A stretch of 58,023 nucleotides of DNA from Alphaproteobacteria bacterium (GCA_016124315.1 WGNW01000069.1:1-58023); one strand, 5' to 3'. Counted from the stretch's first letter, positions 42,933 to 52,073 are shown. Notes: generated from the letters alone by a model not told the origin. Program-made: numbers and translations.

Positions 42933-43684
42933 AGATCACGGTCCTCGGCTGCGGCACCTCGGGCGGCGTGCCCCGGATCGGCAACCACTGGGGCGCCTGC
43001 GACCCGACCAACCCGAAAAACCGCCGCCGCCGGGTCTCGATCGCGGTGGAGCAGGGGATGAGCCGGCTGCTCGTCGACACTTCGCCGGACCTGCGCGAAC
43101 AGTGCCTGGACGCGCGCATCGAGCGGCTCGACGCAGTGCTCTACACCCACGACCACGCCGACCACACCCACGGCATCGACGACCTGCGCGCGCTGTCGTG
43201 GACCATGGGCGGCCGGGTGCCGGTCTATGGCGACGAGAAGACGCTGGCGACCCTGATGCAGCGCTTCGACTACGTCTTCGCCTCCAAGCACGGCTATCCG
43301 GCGATCTGCGAACAGCGGCTGATCGAGGGGCCGTTCCGGGTCGGCGAAATTCCGGTGAGGCCCTTCGAACAGTCCCACGGCGACATCAAGTCCATCGGCT
43401 ACCGCTTTGGCAAGGCTGCCTATTCCACGGACCTGAACGGCCTTGACGAGGCCGCCTTCGAGGCGCTCGACGGCATCGAGCTCTGGATCGTCGACGCCCT
43501 GCGCTACGAGCCGCATCCCACCCATGCCCACCTCGACCTGACGCTGAGCTGGATCGACCGGGTGAAGCCGAAGCGGGCGGTGCTCACCCACATGACCTGG
43601 GACATGGACTACGAGGCGCTGAAGCGCCGGCTGCCCGACGGCGTCGAGCCGGCCTATGACGGCATGGTCATCGAGCTCGAGTAG
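42929..43684 (+). CDS. MBL-fold metallo-hydrolase (PhnP-like)
   Basis: 251 residues with the metallo-beta-lactamase motif THDHADHTHGIDDLR, an N-terminal ITVLGCGTSGGVPRIG, the later His of EQSHGDIKSIGYRF, the Asp of YSTDLNGLD and His residues in HPTHAHLDLT. These match the PhnP/RNase Z-like phosphodiesterase branch. A GTG start overlaps the tatD stop (GTGA), showing coupling. Probable cyclic phosphodiester or nucleotide hydrolase; exact substrate unknown. Confidence 0.92.
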
Positions 43685-43702
43685 AATCATGGGACAGCGC
43701 CC

Positions 43703-44218
43703 GTGAACCGCCCGCAAATCCAGGTCGCCGCCGGCGTCGGCGCTGGACTGGTGCTGGGGGCAGGGGTCGGCTGGGTGCTCTGGCGTCATCTCGGCATCTC
43801 GCCACGCCCGTTCGACCTCGCCCAACGGCTGGCATTCGCCCTGACATGGAGCCTGCTGCCGGCGCTCTGCCTCGTGGCCGGCATCCTCATGGTCGCCAAT
43901 CAGCGGTTCTTCGCCGGCGCCGGCGATCCGCTGACCGCCGACGACCGCATGGCCGAGATCTGGCGGCGCTACGTCGCCAACACCGCCGAGCAGGCCTTGC
44001 TGTTCCTCATCGGCGCCGGCGCGTTCTCGGTCGTGGCGCCGCAAGCCGAGCTCAAGGCCGTTCCCATCGCCGCGGCGCTCTTCGTCCTCGGCCGGATGCT
44101 GTTCGCCGGCGGCTACCTGATCCGGCCGTCGCTGAGGGCGGCCGGCTTCACGCTGACCTTCGCGCCCGTGGCGTTGCTCTGCCTGCTTGCGGCGCTCATC
44201 GCCTGGTTCCGGTTTTAG
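43703..44218 (+). CDS. MAPEG-family membrane protein
   Basis: 171 residues with four predicted helices. The family motif N-T-x-E-Q appears as RYVANTAEQALLF (~residue 95), followed by VLGRMLFAGGYLI. MAPEG proteins include glutathione-dependent membrane enzymes; activity here is not known. GTG start at 43703, 18 nt after the MBL gene, so likely last in that operon. Confidence 0.82.
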   Translation: MNRPQIQVAAGVGAGLVLGAGVGWVLWRHLGISPRPFDLAQRLAFALTWSLLPALCLVAGILMVANQRFFAGAGDPLTADDRMAEIWRRYVANTAEQALLFLIGAGAFSVVAPQAELKAVPIAAALFVLGRMLFAGGYLIRPSLRAAGFTLTFAPVALLCLLAALIAWFRF

Positions 44219-44326
44219 GGAAACTGTTTGAACTATCCCACTGGCTACACTGAACGATCCATTATTTAACATAATATACATTATGCGATATTAGGACAGG
44301 CAAAGGGATAGAAGGATGACCGCCCT
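44219..44326. other. Short AT-rich stretch between convergent genes
   Basis: Bases ~44245-44295 are unusually AT-rich (for example TTATTTAACATAATATAC) compared with >60% GC on both sides. It separates the ends of the MAPEG gene (plus) and the histidine kinase gene (minus). No clear hairpin with a T run was found, though it may serve as a bidirectional termination zone. Confidence 0.4.
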
Positions 44327-46900
44327 TCACGAGCGGTCCAGTGCGTCGCGCACCTTCTCGGCCAGCGCCGCCGCCCGATACGGCTTCTGCAGGAAGTGCC
44401 AGCCCGCCGCGCCTTGCGCACCCTCCAGGATCTCGGCGCCGTAGCCGCTGGTGAACACGACCCTGATGCCGGGCACCCGTGCGACCAGCGCCTCGGCGAG
44501 TTCCCGACCGGTCATCCCTCCCGGCATCATCAGGTCGGTCAGCAGCAGATCCACCTTTACGCCTTTCGCCATCACGTCCAGCGCATCTGCGGCGTTCTCG
44601 GCGACGGCGACGCGGTAGCCGTAGCTCTCCAGGGCGCGCCGCGCGAGGTTGCGGACCAGCGGATCGTCCTCCACCACGAGAATGTGCTCGCGGCCGCCTT
44701 GAGGTTTCGATCTACCGCCGGATCCCGCCGCCACCGGGGGCCGTGACGACAGGCTCGGCAGCAGCACCCGGAACAGGCTTCCCTTGCCCGGTTCGCTGTC
44801 GACCTCGATCCAGCCGCCGTGCTGTTCGACGATCCCGAATACGGTCGACAGGCCGAGCCCCGATCCCTTGCCGACCTCCTTGGTGGTGAAGAACGGCTCG
44901 AAGATGCGGGCCAGGTTCTTGGGCGGAATGCCGACTCCCGTATCGCGGACACACAGGCAGACATGGCTGGCGGCGCCCGTGATGTCGACCGGCTTGACGC
45001 TGACGTCGATCCGGCCGCCTTCCGGCATCGCATCGCGCGCATTTACGGCAAGGTTCATCAGCACCTGCTCCATCATGCCGGGATCGGCGTTCACCAGCGG
45101 CACGCCCGCCTCGAGTTCGGTACCCACGACGATGTGCGCGCCCAGGATCCGGCGCAGCATCCGGCCGACGGTTTCGACGATGTCCCGCAGATCGACCTCG
45201 CGCATCCTGGCGATGCCACGCCGGCTGAAGGTCAGCAGCTGGCGTATCAGATCTCCCGCCCGTTCGCTTGCCGTCAGAATTTCCTGGATGTTCTCGGCCG
45301 CGACCTGGGGCAGCGTCTCATCGACCAGCAGCATCGACGCCTGCATCTGGATCACCGCCAGCAGGTTGTTGAAGTCATGGGCCACGCCCCCCGCCAGCTG
45401 CCCCACCGCCTCCATCTTCTGGGCCTGCCGCAGCTGGTCTTCGAGCTTGCGCCGCTCCGTGATGTCGGCGCTGATGCCGGCCACACGCCGGAGGACCCCT
45501 GCATTGTCGCGGATCGGAAATGCCCGGTCGTGAACCCAGCGCACCTCGCCGTCGGGCTGCACGACGCGATATTCCAGGTCGTATTCTCCGGTCTCCCGAA
45601 GCCGGGCGGCGGCGGCGGCCAGACGATCCCTGTCCTCGGCGTGAAGCCAGGCAAGCCAGCCACCGCCCTCGTGATCGAGCGCGTCCGCCGGCCGCCCCCA
45701 AATCCGTTCGAACGCCGGGCTGAGATAGATGAGGCGGTTGGTTTGAGCGTCGCTCAGCCAGAAGACCTCGTCGATGGTTTCCGTCACCTGGCGGAACCGC
45801 AATTCGCTTTCCTGCAGTGCCTGCTGGGCCTGCTCCAGGTCGCTGATGTCGTGCATGATGGCCAGGTAGTGGGGCTCGCCGCCGATGTCGATGGGGCGCA
45901 TCGACGCCCACCCGACATAGGGCGGTTCACCGTCCCGCGGCATGGAAACGCGCTGCGGCTTGCGCCACCCTCCCCGGACAAACGGCTCGATAAAGGCCGC
46001 CCGGTCCTCCGGCCCCTTCCAGTCCGCGAGGCCCGCCTCCACCATCGTCCGCCCGATCACCTCTTCCCGCGACCGCCACATGATGGCAAGCCACGCATCG
46101 TTGACGTCGAACACCCGACCGTCCGAAGCCCTTGTAATGGAGATCGCACCGGGGCTGCCGTGAAAGGCTGCGGCGAAGCGCGCCTCGCTGGCGCGCAATT
46201 CGGCCTCGGCGCGCTTGCGTTCGCTGATGTCGATGTCCATGCAGACGAAGCATCGCCCGCCCGATGGCGCCGGGATGCCGAAGACCGTCGAGAGGCAGAC
46301 GCCGGGGGTCCCGTCGCGGCGGTGAAACTCATATTCCCTCGGCGGCACCGGCTCGCCGGTGCGCTCGACAGTGCGAAGCGACTGGAGGAAGCGCGCGGCG
46401 GAAGCGGGGTTCAGGATGAGCTGGTCCAGGGTCCTGCCGAGCGCCTCGCTCACCGGCCAGCCGAACGCCCGCTCGGAGGCGGGATTCCAGTAAATCACGC
46501 GCCCCACCTCGTCATACCACTGGACGGCGACGTTGGGCGTGTTCTCGAGCGTCGCCCACAAGGCCGCCGTAGCGCGGGACAAGCCACGCCGCGATAGGCT
46601 CTCCCGCAGCGTCCGTTCGATGCTGGGGCCGAGCCGGCGCATCCGGTCGGTCATCACGTAGTCGGCGGCCCCCTGCCCCACAAGCGCAATGGCCGCCTCT
46701 TCCTCGCCCGGGTCGGCGAGCACGATCAGCGGGATGTCGGCGTCTTCCGCCGAAAGGCGCCGCAGGGCATCCGCCGCGTCCAGGGCGCCGCCCTCGACCG
46801 GGGCGATCGCGATGTCTGGAGCGCTGGCGATCAACCGCTCGAAGTCCGTGACGGATGCGGCCGACTCCACCTTGGCGTTCCGGCCGACTGCCTCAAGCAC
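44327..46900 (-). CDS. Multi-PAS hybrid histidine kinase
   Basis: At least 857 residues. Order: N-terminal receiver-like domain (~1-105) lacking the usual phospho-Asp pocket; three PAS domains (~110-230, 235-355, 360-485), with PAC-type ends such as RRVAGISADITERRKLEDQL; HisKA with His508 (GGVAHDFNNLL); HATPase (VCLCVRDTGVGIP ... GKGSGLGLSTVFGIVEQHGG); C-terminal receiver with Asp789 (LLLTDLMMPGG). No membrane segment, so a cytosolic sensor. The annotated GTG cuts into the first strand of the N-terminal domain: coding-like sequence (LTVLALAGNVRQLEAV) continues ~15 codons upstream with no ATG/GTG/TTG. Confidence 0.9.
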   Translation of the reverse strand: MLEAVGRNAKVESAASVTDFERLIASAPDIAIAPVEGGALDAADALRRLSAEDADIPLIVLADPGEEEAAIALVGQGAADYVMTDRMRRLGPSIERTLRESLSRRGLSRATAALWATLENTPNVAVQWYDEVGRVIYWNPASERAFGWPVSEALGRTLDQLILNPASAARFLQSLRTVERTGEPVPPREYEFHRRDGTPGVCLSTVFGIPAPSGGRCFVCMDIDISERKRAEAELRASEARFAAAFHGSPGAISITRASDGRVFDVNDAWLAIMWRSREEVIGRTMVEAGLADWKGPEDRAAFIEPFVRGGWRKPQRVSMPRDGEPPYVGWASMRPIDIGGEPHYLAIMHDISDLEQAQQALQESELRFRQVTETIDEVFWLSDAQTNRLIYLSPAFERIWGRPADALDHEGGGWLAWLHAEDRDRLAAAAARLRETGEYDLEYRVVQPDGEVRWVHDRAFPIRDNAGVLRRVAGISADITERRKLEDQLRQAQKMEAVGQLAGGVAHDFNNLLAVIQMQASMLLVDETLPQVAAENIQEILTASERAGDLIRQLLTFSRRGIARMREVDLRDIVETVGRMLRRILGAHIVVGTELEAGVPLVNADPGMMEQVLMNLAVNARDAMPEGGRIDVSVKPVDITGAASHVCLCVRDTGVGIPPKNLARIFEPFFTTKEVGKGSGLGLSTVFGIVEQHGGWIEVDSEPGKGSLFRVLLPSLSSRPPVAAGSGGRSKPQGGREHILVVEDDPLVRNLARRALESYGYRVAVAENAADALDVMAKGVKVDLLLTDLMMPGGMTGRELAEALVARVPGIRVVFTSGYGAEILEGAQGAAGWHFLQKPYRAAALAEKVRDALDRS

Positions 46901-47144
46901 GGCCTCGAGCTGACGGACGTTGCCCGCCAGCGCCAGAACGGTCAGGCTCCTGGAAATCGAACCTCACTCCTCTTCGCAGCGTCCCCGTGAAATCGGGTGG
47001 AGATGCGAATGCCCCCGGTGCAGCCCTACCCGCCGGCCAGCACGAGCCCGCCCGCGGAAACCGGCAGATGCTAGTCGAATTCGCGGCCAGGTACCACTCT
47101 ACCTTTGGGTCGCCGACGGCTCGCGGGCGGCGGAATCAGGACTC

Positions 47145-47930
47145 CTAGCCCTCGAGAAATCGCTGCGTGGCGTCGAGGATCGCCTTGGCCCGGTCGGCTG
47201 CGTCGGGATACTGGTCGCGCAGCGGTTTCGAACGCTGCTCGGGCGCCAGCGGGAGGTCCTGCGGCAACGCCGCCAGCATGTCGTGCAACGGCAGGGCCCC
47301 CTCGCCCGGCAGCAGCCGCCCGTCGACCGCCTCGTCCAGGATGGTCTGGAATTCCATGTCCGGCAGTTCCGCCGGCGCGTCGCAGATCTGGGCGTAGGTA
47401 ACCAGGTCCGCGGGCAAGCCGCGCAGCATGGAGGGGTCGCCGCCGGAACGCTTCAGGTGCAGCGCATCCACCAGCAGCTTGCCCCGCGGATGGCCGACGG
47501 AGCGCAGGATGTCGAGCGCGGCCTGGAGCGTCTTGACGTCGGTGATGGGCAAAAATTCGAAGCAGGCGTTGATGCCGTACCGGTCGGCGACCTTGCACAG
47601 CTCCTCGAAGCGCCGCTTCGTGGCGTCCATGTCCGGGTCGGAACTGACCATGAGGGCGTTGCGCACGCCGATCTCGCCGCCGGCGGCGAGCAGGCGTTCG
47701 TGATCCGGATCGAAATTGCCCGGGCGAATCCAGACGACCTCCATGTCGAACGGGACGAGGCCGGTCCGCTCGAAGGCATTGCGGGTGTCCCTTGTGGTCT
47801 GCTCGGTCCAGGTCTCCCGGTCGTACCACACGCCGCACGCGGGCCAGCCGGCTTGCGCGGCGGCTTCCACCACCTGGACCGGCGAAAATTCCGGCAAGTT
47901 CCCGGTGGCAAGGGACAGCAATCGGCTCAT
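47145..47930 (-). CDS. Sugar phosphate isomerase/epimerase-like TIM barrel (AP endonuclease family 2)
   Basis: 261 residues. The pattern LLSLATGNLPEFSPVQVVEAAAQAGWPACGVWYD at the N terminus is typical of xylose-isomerase-like barrels. So are VVWIRPGNFDPDHERLLAAGGEIGV, CFEFLPITDVKTLQAALDIL with the metal Glu, KLLVDALHLKRSGG with Asp and His, and AQICDAP. Substrate unknown. ATG 47930 follows a textbook GGAGG. The gap to the next gene on this strand is 244 nt and holds nothing I could identify. Confidence 0.86.
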   Translation of the reverse strand: MSRLLSLATGNLPEFSPVQVVEAAAQAGWPACGVWYDRETWTEQTTRDTRNAFERTGLVPFDMEVVWIRPGNFDPDHERLLAAGGEIGVRNALMVSSDPDMDATKRRFEELCKVADRYGINACFEFLPITDVKTLQAALDILRSVGHPRGKLLVDALHLKRSGGDPSMLRGLPADLVTYAQICDAPAELPDMEFQTILDEAVDGRLLPGEGALPLHDMLAALPQDLPLAPEQRSKPLRDQYPDAADRAKAILDATQRFLEG

Positions 47931-47952
47931 GGTTCCTCCGTCGTTTGCGGGA

Positions 47953-47961
47953 TGGTATAGG
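47953..47961 (+). promoter_or_regulatory. Extended -10 element upstream of mazG
   Basis: TGG-TATAGG: a TGn extended -10 with TATAGG at 47956-47961, about 40 nt before the mazG ATG. A 17-nt spacer would put a poor -35 (TTCCTC) at 47933. Confidence 0.4.
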
Positions 47962-48001
47962 AGGGGCGACGCCCGTTCCACCCCTCTTCCGGTGACAGCC
48001 C

Positions 48002-48844
48002 ATGTCCCAGCACAGCATCGGCGACCTGCTCATGATCATGCGCAGCCTGCGGGATCCCAATAACGGCTGCCCATGGGACCGCGAGCAGGACTTCGCCAGC
48101 ATCGCGCCCTACACCATCGAGGAATCCTACGAGGTGGCGGAGGCCATCGCAGAGGGCGACATGGCGGCGCTCAAGGAAGAACTGGGAGACTTGCTGTTCC
48201 AGGTGGTGTTCCACGCGCAGATGGCCTCCGAAAAGGGTCATTTCGGCTTCGCCGACGTGGTCGACGCCATCTGCTTCAAGATGCTGCGGCGCCATCCCCA
48301 CGTGTTCGGCGACGACTCGGTGGAAGACGCCGAGGCGCAGACCCGCGCCTGGGAAGAGCACAAGAGGCTGGAGCGCGAGGAGAAGGCCCGGGCGCGGGGC
48401 GAGGCGCCCAGCGCGCTCGACGGCGTGGCGCACGGCTATCCGGCGCTGATGCGTGCGGTGAAGCTGTCGAAACGCGCGGCGCGGGTGGGATTCGACTGGC
48501 CGGAGGCCGCCCAGGTGCTGGACAAGATCCAGGAGGAGACCGAGGAACTCGCCGTCGAAATGGCGGCGCTACGCGACGGCGCCGGCAACCGCGAGGCGGT
48601 CGAGGCGGAACTGGGCGACATCCTGTTCGCCTACACCAACCTCGCCCGGTTCCTCGACGTGGACCCGGAGCGGGCGTTGCGCGGCACCAACCGGCGCTTC
48701 GAACAGCGCTTCCGCCGCATCGAGGCGATCCTTGCCGCCGCCGGCGAGAAGGCCGAGCAGAAGTCGCTGGAGGAACTGGAAGCCCTGTGGCAACAGGCCA
48801 AGCAGGAATTGCGCGATGACCCTCCAGCTGCTGATCGCCAATAA
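48002..48844 (+). CDS. mazG: Nucleoside triphosphate pyrophosphohydrolase
   Basis: Hydrolyses non-canonical or excess NTPs to NMP and PPi. The 280 residues hold two MazG repeats. The first has NGCPWDREQDFASIAPYTIEESYEVAEAI and LKEELGDLLFQVVFHAQMA. The second has KAARVGFDWP-like text followed by KIQEETEELAVEM and EAELGDILFAYTNLARFLD. The EExxE and ExxD metal motifs are intact in both. It overlaps the GST gene by 29 nt. Divergent from the TIM-barrel gene. Confidence 0.94.
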   Translation: MSQHSIGDLLMIMRSLRDPNNGCPWDREQDFASIAPYTIEESYEVAEAIAEGDMAALKEELGDLLFQVVFHAQMASEKGHFGFADVVDAICFKMLRRHPHVFGDDSVEDAEAQTRAWEEHKRLEREEKARARGEAPSALDGVAHGYPALMRAVKLSKRAARVGFDWPEAAQVLDKIQEETEELAVEMAALRDGAGNREAVEAELGDILFAYTNLARFLDVDPERALRGTNRRFEQRFRRIEAILAAAGEKAEQKSLEELEALWQQAKQELRDDPPAADRQ

Positions 48845-49475
48845 GAACTACTCGTCCTGGTCGGTCAGGCCCTGGCTCGTCCTGCGCCATTTCGGCATCC
48901 CGTTCGAGGCCAGGCTGGGCCGGCTCCTGCTCGCGGCCGTGCAGAATGACGACGCGACGGAAACCATCACCGACTGGTCGGCGGCCGGGAGGGTCCCGGT
49001 GCTGCGGGACGGCGATCTGACGGTGTGGGAAAGCCTCGCCATCATCGAGTATCTCGCGGACACCTACCCCGGTGCGGGCATCTGGCCTAAGGACCCGAAG
49101 CAGCGGGCGCGGGCACGCGCCGTGAGCGCGGAAATGCATGCGGGGTTCGGCGCGCTGCGCTCGGAGATGCCCATGAACACCCGGCGGCGCTACGAGCGTT
49201 TTCCGGTCGGCGACGCCTGCATGGCCGATATCGAACGGAGCAAGGCGCTCTGGACCGATTGCTTCGACCGGTCAGGCGGGCCCTTCCTGTTCGGTGCGTT
49301 CTGCGGCGCCGATGCCATGTTCGCGCCGGTCGTGAGCCGTTTCAGGACCTATGCCGTCCCGCTCGAGGGCCGCTGCGCCGAATACGCCGACGCCGTCTGG
49401 GCGCTTCCCACCGTCAAGGAGTGGCTGGAAGAGGCCGCGGCCGAGCCGGGACGGATTCCCATGTACGAGTTCTGA
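48816..49475 (+). CDS. Glutathione S-transferase family protein
   Basis: 219 residues. The N-terminal thioredoxin-like domain starts LQLLIANKNYSSWSVRPWLVLRHFGIPFEARL, with the GSH-binding GRVPVLRDGDLTVWESLAIIEYLAD (Val-Pro and Glu-Ser pair). The all-helical C-terminal domain ends LPTVKEWLEEAAAEPGRIPMYEF. The NYSSWS start marks a GST subfamily common in proteobacteria. Substrate unknown. It is placed inside a tightly packed run mazG-GST-GNAT-CMD. Confidence 0.9.
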   Translation: MTLQLLIANKNYSSWSVRPWLVLRHFGIPFEARLGRLLLAAVQNDDATETITDWSAAGRVPVLRDGDLTVWESLAIIEYLADTYPGAGIWPKDPKQRARARAVSAEMHAGFGALRSEMPMNTRRRYERFPVGDACMADIERSKALWTDCFDRSGGPFLFGAFCGADAMFAPVVSRFRTYAVPLEGRCAEYADAVWALPTVKEWLEEAAAEPGRIPMYEF

Positions 49476-49997
49476 ATGACCGAGTCCCCTGCCCTTGTGA
49501 TCCGCCCCGCACGCCCCGGCGACACGGCGCCGATCCACCGGCTGATCGGCGCGCTGGCCGATTACGAGAAGCTCCGCCACGAGATGGAGGCCTCGGTCGA
49601 CGACCTCGACCGCGCCCTGTTCGGCGAGCAGCCCTACGCCCGGGCGCTGATCGCCGAGCGGCAGGGCGAGCCGGTGGGCTACGCCCTCTACTTCTACACG
49701 TTCTCCACCTTCACGGGACGGCCCAGCCTCTACCTGGAGGACCTCTTCGTGATGCCGTCCCATCGCAGCCAGGGCACGGGCCGCGCCCTCCTCGCCCGAC
49801 TCGCCGACATCGCGCTGCAGGACGGCTGCGGCCGGTTCGAGTGGAGCGTGCTGGACTGGAACGCGCCGTCGATCCGGTTCTACGAGAGCCTGGGCGCGCA
49901 CCGTCACGACGAATGGCAGCTCTATCGCCTGACCGGCGACGAGTTGGCTAGACTGGCATCGGAATCATCGAGGGAGAGAGACCATGGCGGAGAATGA
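49476..49997 (+). CDS. GNAT-family N-acetyltransferase
   Basis: 173 residues resembling diamine (spermidine/spermine) acetyltransferases: IRPARPGDTAPIHRLIGALADYEKL at the N terminus, YALYFYTFSTFTGRPSLYLEDLFV, the acetyl-CoA loop RSQGTGRALL, and the terminal WNAPSIRFYESLGA. The ATG directly follows the GST stop. Acceptor substrate unproven. Confidence 0.9.
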   Translation: MTESPALVIRPARPGDTAPIHRLIGALADYEKLRHEMEASVDDLDRALFGEQPYARALIAERQGEPVGYALYFYTFSTFTGRPSLYLEDLFVMPSHRSQGTGRALLARLADIALQDGCGRFEWSVLDWNAPSIRFYESLGAHRHDEWQLYRLTGDELARLASESSRERDHGGE

Positions 49998-50346
49998 CAG
50001 CAGGCAACGCGGCCTCGCGGTGCGCAGGAAACTGTTCGGCGACCTGGACGCGCCCAACCTGGACGATCCGTTCATGGGCATGACCATCGACCACCTGTTC
50101 GGCGACGTCTGGACGCGGCCCGGCCTGGAACTGCGCGACCGGTCGCTGATCACCTGCGCCACGCTGGTCGCGCTGGGCAAGGAACTGCAGCTGAAGGTTC
50201 ATCTGCGCGGCCTGCTCAACCAGGGCGTCTCCCGCGAGGCGGTGGAAGAGATGATGCTCCATCTCGCCCACTATGCGGGCTGGCCCTGCGCGGTGAACGG
50301 ACTGCGGGTTGCCCGGGAGGTGTTCAAGGATCTCGACGGCGCCTGA
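49984..50346 (+). CDS. Carboxymuconolactone decarboxylase family protein
   Basis: 120 residues, all helical. RDRSLITCATLVALGKELQLKVHLRGLLNQGVSREAVEEMMLHLAHYAGWP is the PcaC-like core, and the CxxC of AhpD-like peroxidases is absent. It resembles 4-carboxymuconolactone decarboxylase, but no protocatechuate genes are nearby, so its role is uncertain. GGGAGAGAGACC before the ATG is a good ribosome site. Overlaps the GNAT gene by 14 nt. Confidence 0.85.
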   Translation: MAENDSRQRGLAVRRKLFGDLDAPNLDDPFMGMTIDHLFGDVWTRPGLELRDRSLITCATLVALGKELQLKVHLRGLLNQGVSREAVEEMMLHLAHYAGWPCAVNGLRVAREVFKDLDGA

Positions 50347-50365
50347 CCGGCTTTCGCCCGGCGGG

Positions 50366-50455
50366 TCACCCCGCGGCGTGGCCGATCAGGGCGACGGCGA
50401 CCCCCAGGGCCAGCATGGTCCCGGGAGCGATCAATCGTTGCATGATGTGCTTCAT
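50366..50455 (-). CDS. Possible 29-residue membrane peptide
   Basis: On the minus strand GGAG stands 6 nt before an ATG that opens MKHIMQRLIAPGTMLALGVA, continuing VALIGHAAG to a TGA. That is a basic N terminus and one hydrophobic helix. It is too short to judge by codon use. It could be a real small membrane protein or a chance ORF. Confidence 0.35.
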   Translation of the reverse strand: MKHIMQRLIAPGTMLALGVAVALIGHAAG

Positions 50456-50577
50456 TGTCTGCTCCATGATGACCGACGGTACCCTGCGGCCACTGAACGG
50501 AGCATGAACGCCCGAATCCCTCATGGGTTTCGATGACAACGGATTGCTTGCGGCCCGGTCGGATTCGGCGACGCCGG

Positions 50578-51660
50578 TCAGTAGCGCGGCATGATTTCCC
50601 GGGCGAAGTCGCGGAAGACGTCGCGGGCGTCCGCGAGCGACGGCAGCAGCACCAGCTCGCGCAGGCCCGCGGCCTCTTGCTCCCTCAGCCGGGCGACGAT
50701 CTCGTCGGGCTCGCCCACCAGCGCACCGCTCGCGCGGATCAGCGCCGGGGTGATCAGCGGCCGCTCCTCCGGCACCAGGAAGGTGGCATGCCCCAGATGG
50801 AGGCGCTGGTGCAGCTTTTCCTTCGGCAGGTTCCAGCCGTCGATCAGCCTCAGGTAGCGCTCCCACTCGTCGCGGCACGCCTCCGGCACCACGGCGTCGC
50901 TGCCATAGGTCATGTAGAGCTCGTACCACATGTGCAGCATGCCCACGACGGTGGCGCCGACCTGGTCGACGACCCGCTCCGAGGCGAGGGTCTCGCCCGG
51001 CCGGAGCACGCAGCACGGCGTCAGCCCGATCGCCGGGAACTCGTCCGGCAGCGCGCGGCCGACCGCTTCGGCGCCCTGCCGGGCCATCGCCAGGGCCCCG
51101 ACCATGCGGTCCGGCGTCGCGTCGAGCGACGAGATGCGACCGTCGCCATAGGCGCCCGCGGCCTTCAGCGCGATGGGCCCGTCGGCGCCCACATAGATCT
51201 CCACCGGATGATCCGTCTCGATGTAGCCCTGGTCGGGATGGAGGAAGCGGATCGGACGGGTCTCGCCCTCGTAGGTGTAGTCCACCTCCTCGCCGTGCAG
51301 CAGGGCGCGCACCACCCGAAGGTAGTCGCGGAACGCCGGCCCCTTCATGGTCTCGAAGCCCATGGCGCGCATGGAGGTGTGGCCGCTGCCGATCCCCATG
51401 AAGGTGCGGCCCGGCGCCAGCTGGTTGATGGAGGCGATGGCGTGGGCGGTCACCGGCGCGAGCCTGGTCGGCGCCGTCACCACGCCGGTGCCGACCCGGA
51501 TGCGCGACGTGTTCGCCGCCACCAGCGCCAGCACGGCGAAGGGATCGGACCAGATCATCTGGGAATCGGGCACCCAGGCGCTGTCGAAGCCCAGTTCCTC
51601 CAGTTCCACGAACAGCCGCCAGTCGGCCATGTTGGGCGCGGCGGCCCCTGCGAATCTCAT
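50578..51660 (-). CDS. LLM-class (luciferase-like) flavin-dependent oxidoreductase
   Basis: 360 residues. Typical features: MRFAGAAAPNMADWRLFVELEELGFDSAWVPDSQM at the start, SRIRVGTGVVTAPTRLAPVTAHAIASINQLAPGRTFMGIGSG in the first third, then IEIYVGADGPIALKAAGAYGDG and a C-terminal VGEPDEIVARLREQEAAGL. It uses FMN or F420. The MGIGSG loop resembles methylene-tetrahydromethanopterin reductase-like members. Substrate unknown. It lies downstream of groES beyond a hairpin. Confidence 0.88.
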   Translation of the reverse strand: MRFAGAAAPNMADWRLFVELEELGFDSAWVPDSQMIWSDPFAVLALVAANTSRIRVGTGVVTAPTRLAPVTAHAIASINQLAPGRTFMGIGSGHTSMRAMGFETMKGPAFRDYLRVVRALLHGEEVDYTYEGETRPIRFLHPDQGYIETDHPVEIYVGADGPIALKAAGAYGDGRISSLDATPDRMVGALAMARQGAEAVGRALPDEFPAIGLTPCCVLRPGETLASERVVDQVGATVVGMLHMWYELYMTYGSDAVVPEACRDEWERYLRLIDGWNLPKEKLHQRLHLGHATFLVPEERPLITPALIRASGALVGEPDEIVARLREQEAAGLRELVLLPSLADARDVFRDFAREIMPRY

Positions 51661-51681
51661 GCGTCCCTCCCCTGACGACCG

Positions 51682-51704
51682 AAGGGCCGCTCAGCGCGGC
51701 CCTT
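51682..51704 (-). terminator. Hairpin after groES, probable terminator
   Basis: AAGGGCCGC (51682-51690) and GCGGCCCTT (51696-51704) form a perfect 9-bp GC-rich stem with a 5-nt loop. It lies between the groES stop and the LLM gene. On the minus strand it is not followed by a T run; the plus strand has TTCCC. It may act as a weak or attenuating terminator. Confidence 0.5.
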
Positions 51705-51726
51705 TTCCCTATCCCTCGCGGCCGTC

Positions 51727-52014
51727 CTATTCCAGGACGCCGAGGATATCGGATTCCTTCATGATGATGTAATCGGTGCCGTCGAACTTCACCTCGCTGC
51801 CGGCATATTTGCCGAACAGGATCTTGTCGCCTTGCTTCACGCCAAGGGGCTCGATGGCGCCGTCCTGGCGGCGCGCGCCTGGTCCGGCAGCCACCACTTC
51901 GCCCTGCTGCGGCTTCTCCTGCACCGAGTCGGGGATGATGATGCCGCCGGCGGTCTTCTCCTCGGAGGGCAGACGCTTGACCAGCACGCGGTCCTGTAGG
52001 GGCTTGAAGTTCAT
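51727..52014 (-). CDS. groES: GroES co-chaperonin (Hsp10), without adjacent groEL
   Basis: Caps the GroEL cage. The 95 residues match GroES throughout: [29 protein letters not shown], with the mobile loop at ~17-32, then [15 protein letters not shown] and a terminal [14 protein letters not shown]. The basic stretch [18 protein letters not shown] is normal. The gene downstream is an oxidoreductase, not groEL, so this copy is solitary. It has its own promoter and no CIRCE (HrcA) inverted repeat. Confidence 0.96.
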   Translation of the reverse strand: MNFKPLQDRVLVKRLPSEEKTAGGIIIPDSVQEKPQQGEVVAAGPGARRQDGAIEPLGVKQGDKILFGKYAGSEVKFDGTDYIIMKESDILGVLE

Positions 52015-52073
52015 GGCCGGTTCTCCCGAATGGCGTTGATGCTGCGGCGCGGCCCCGCGCCTTGTCGCGGCCG

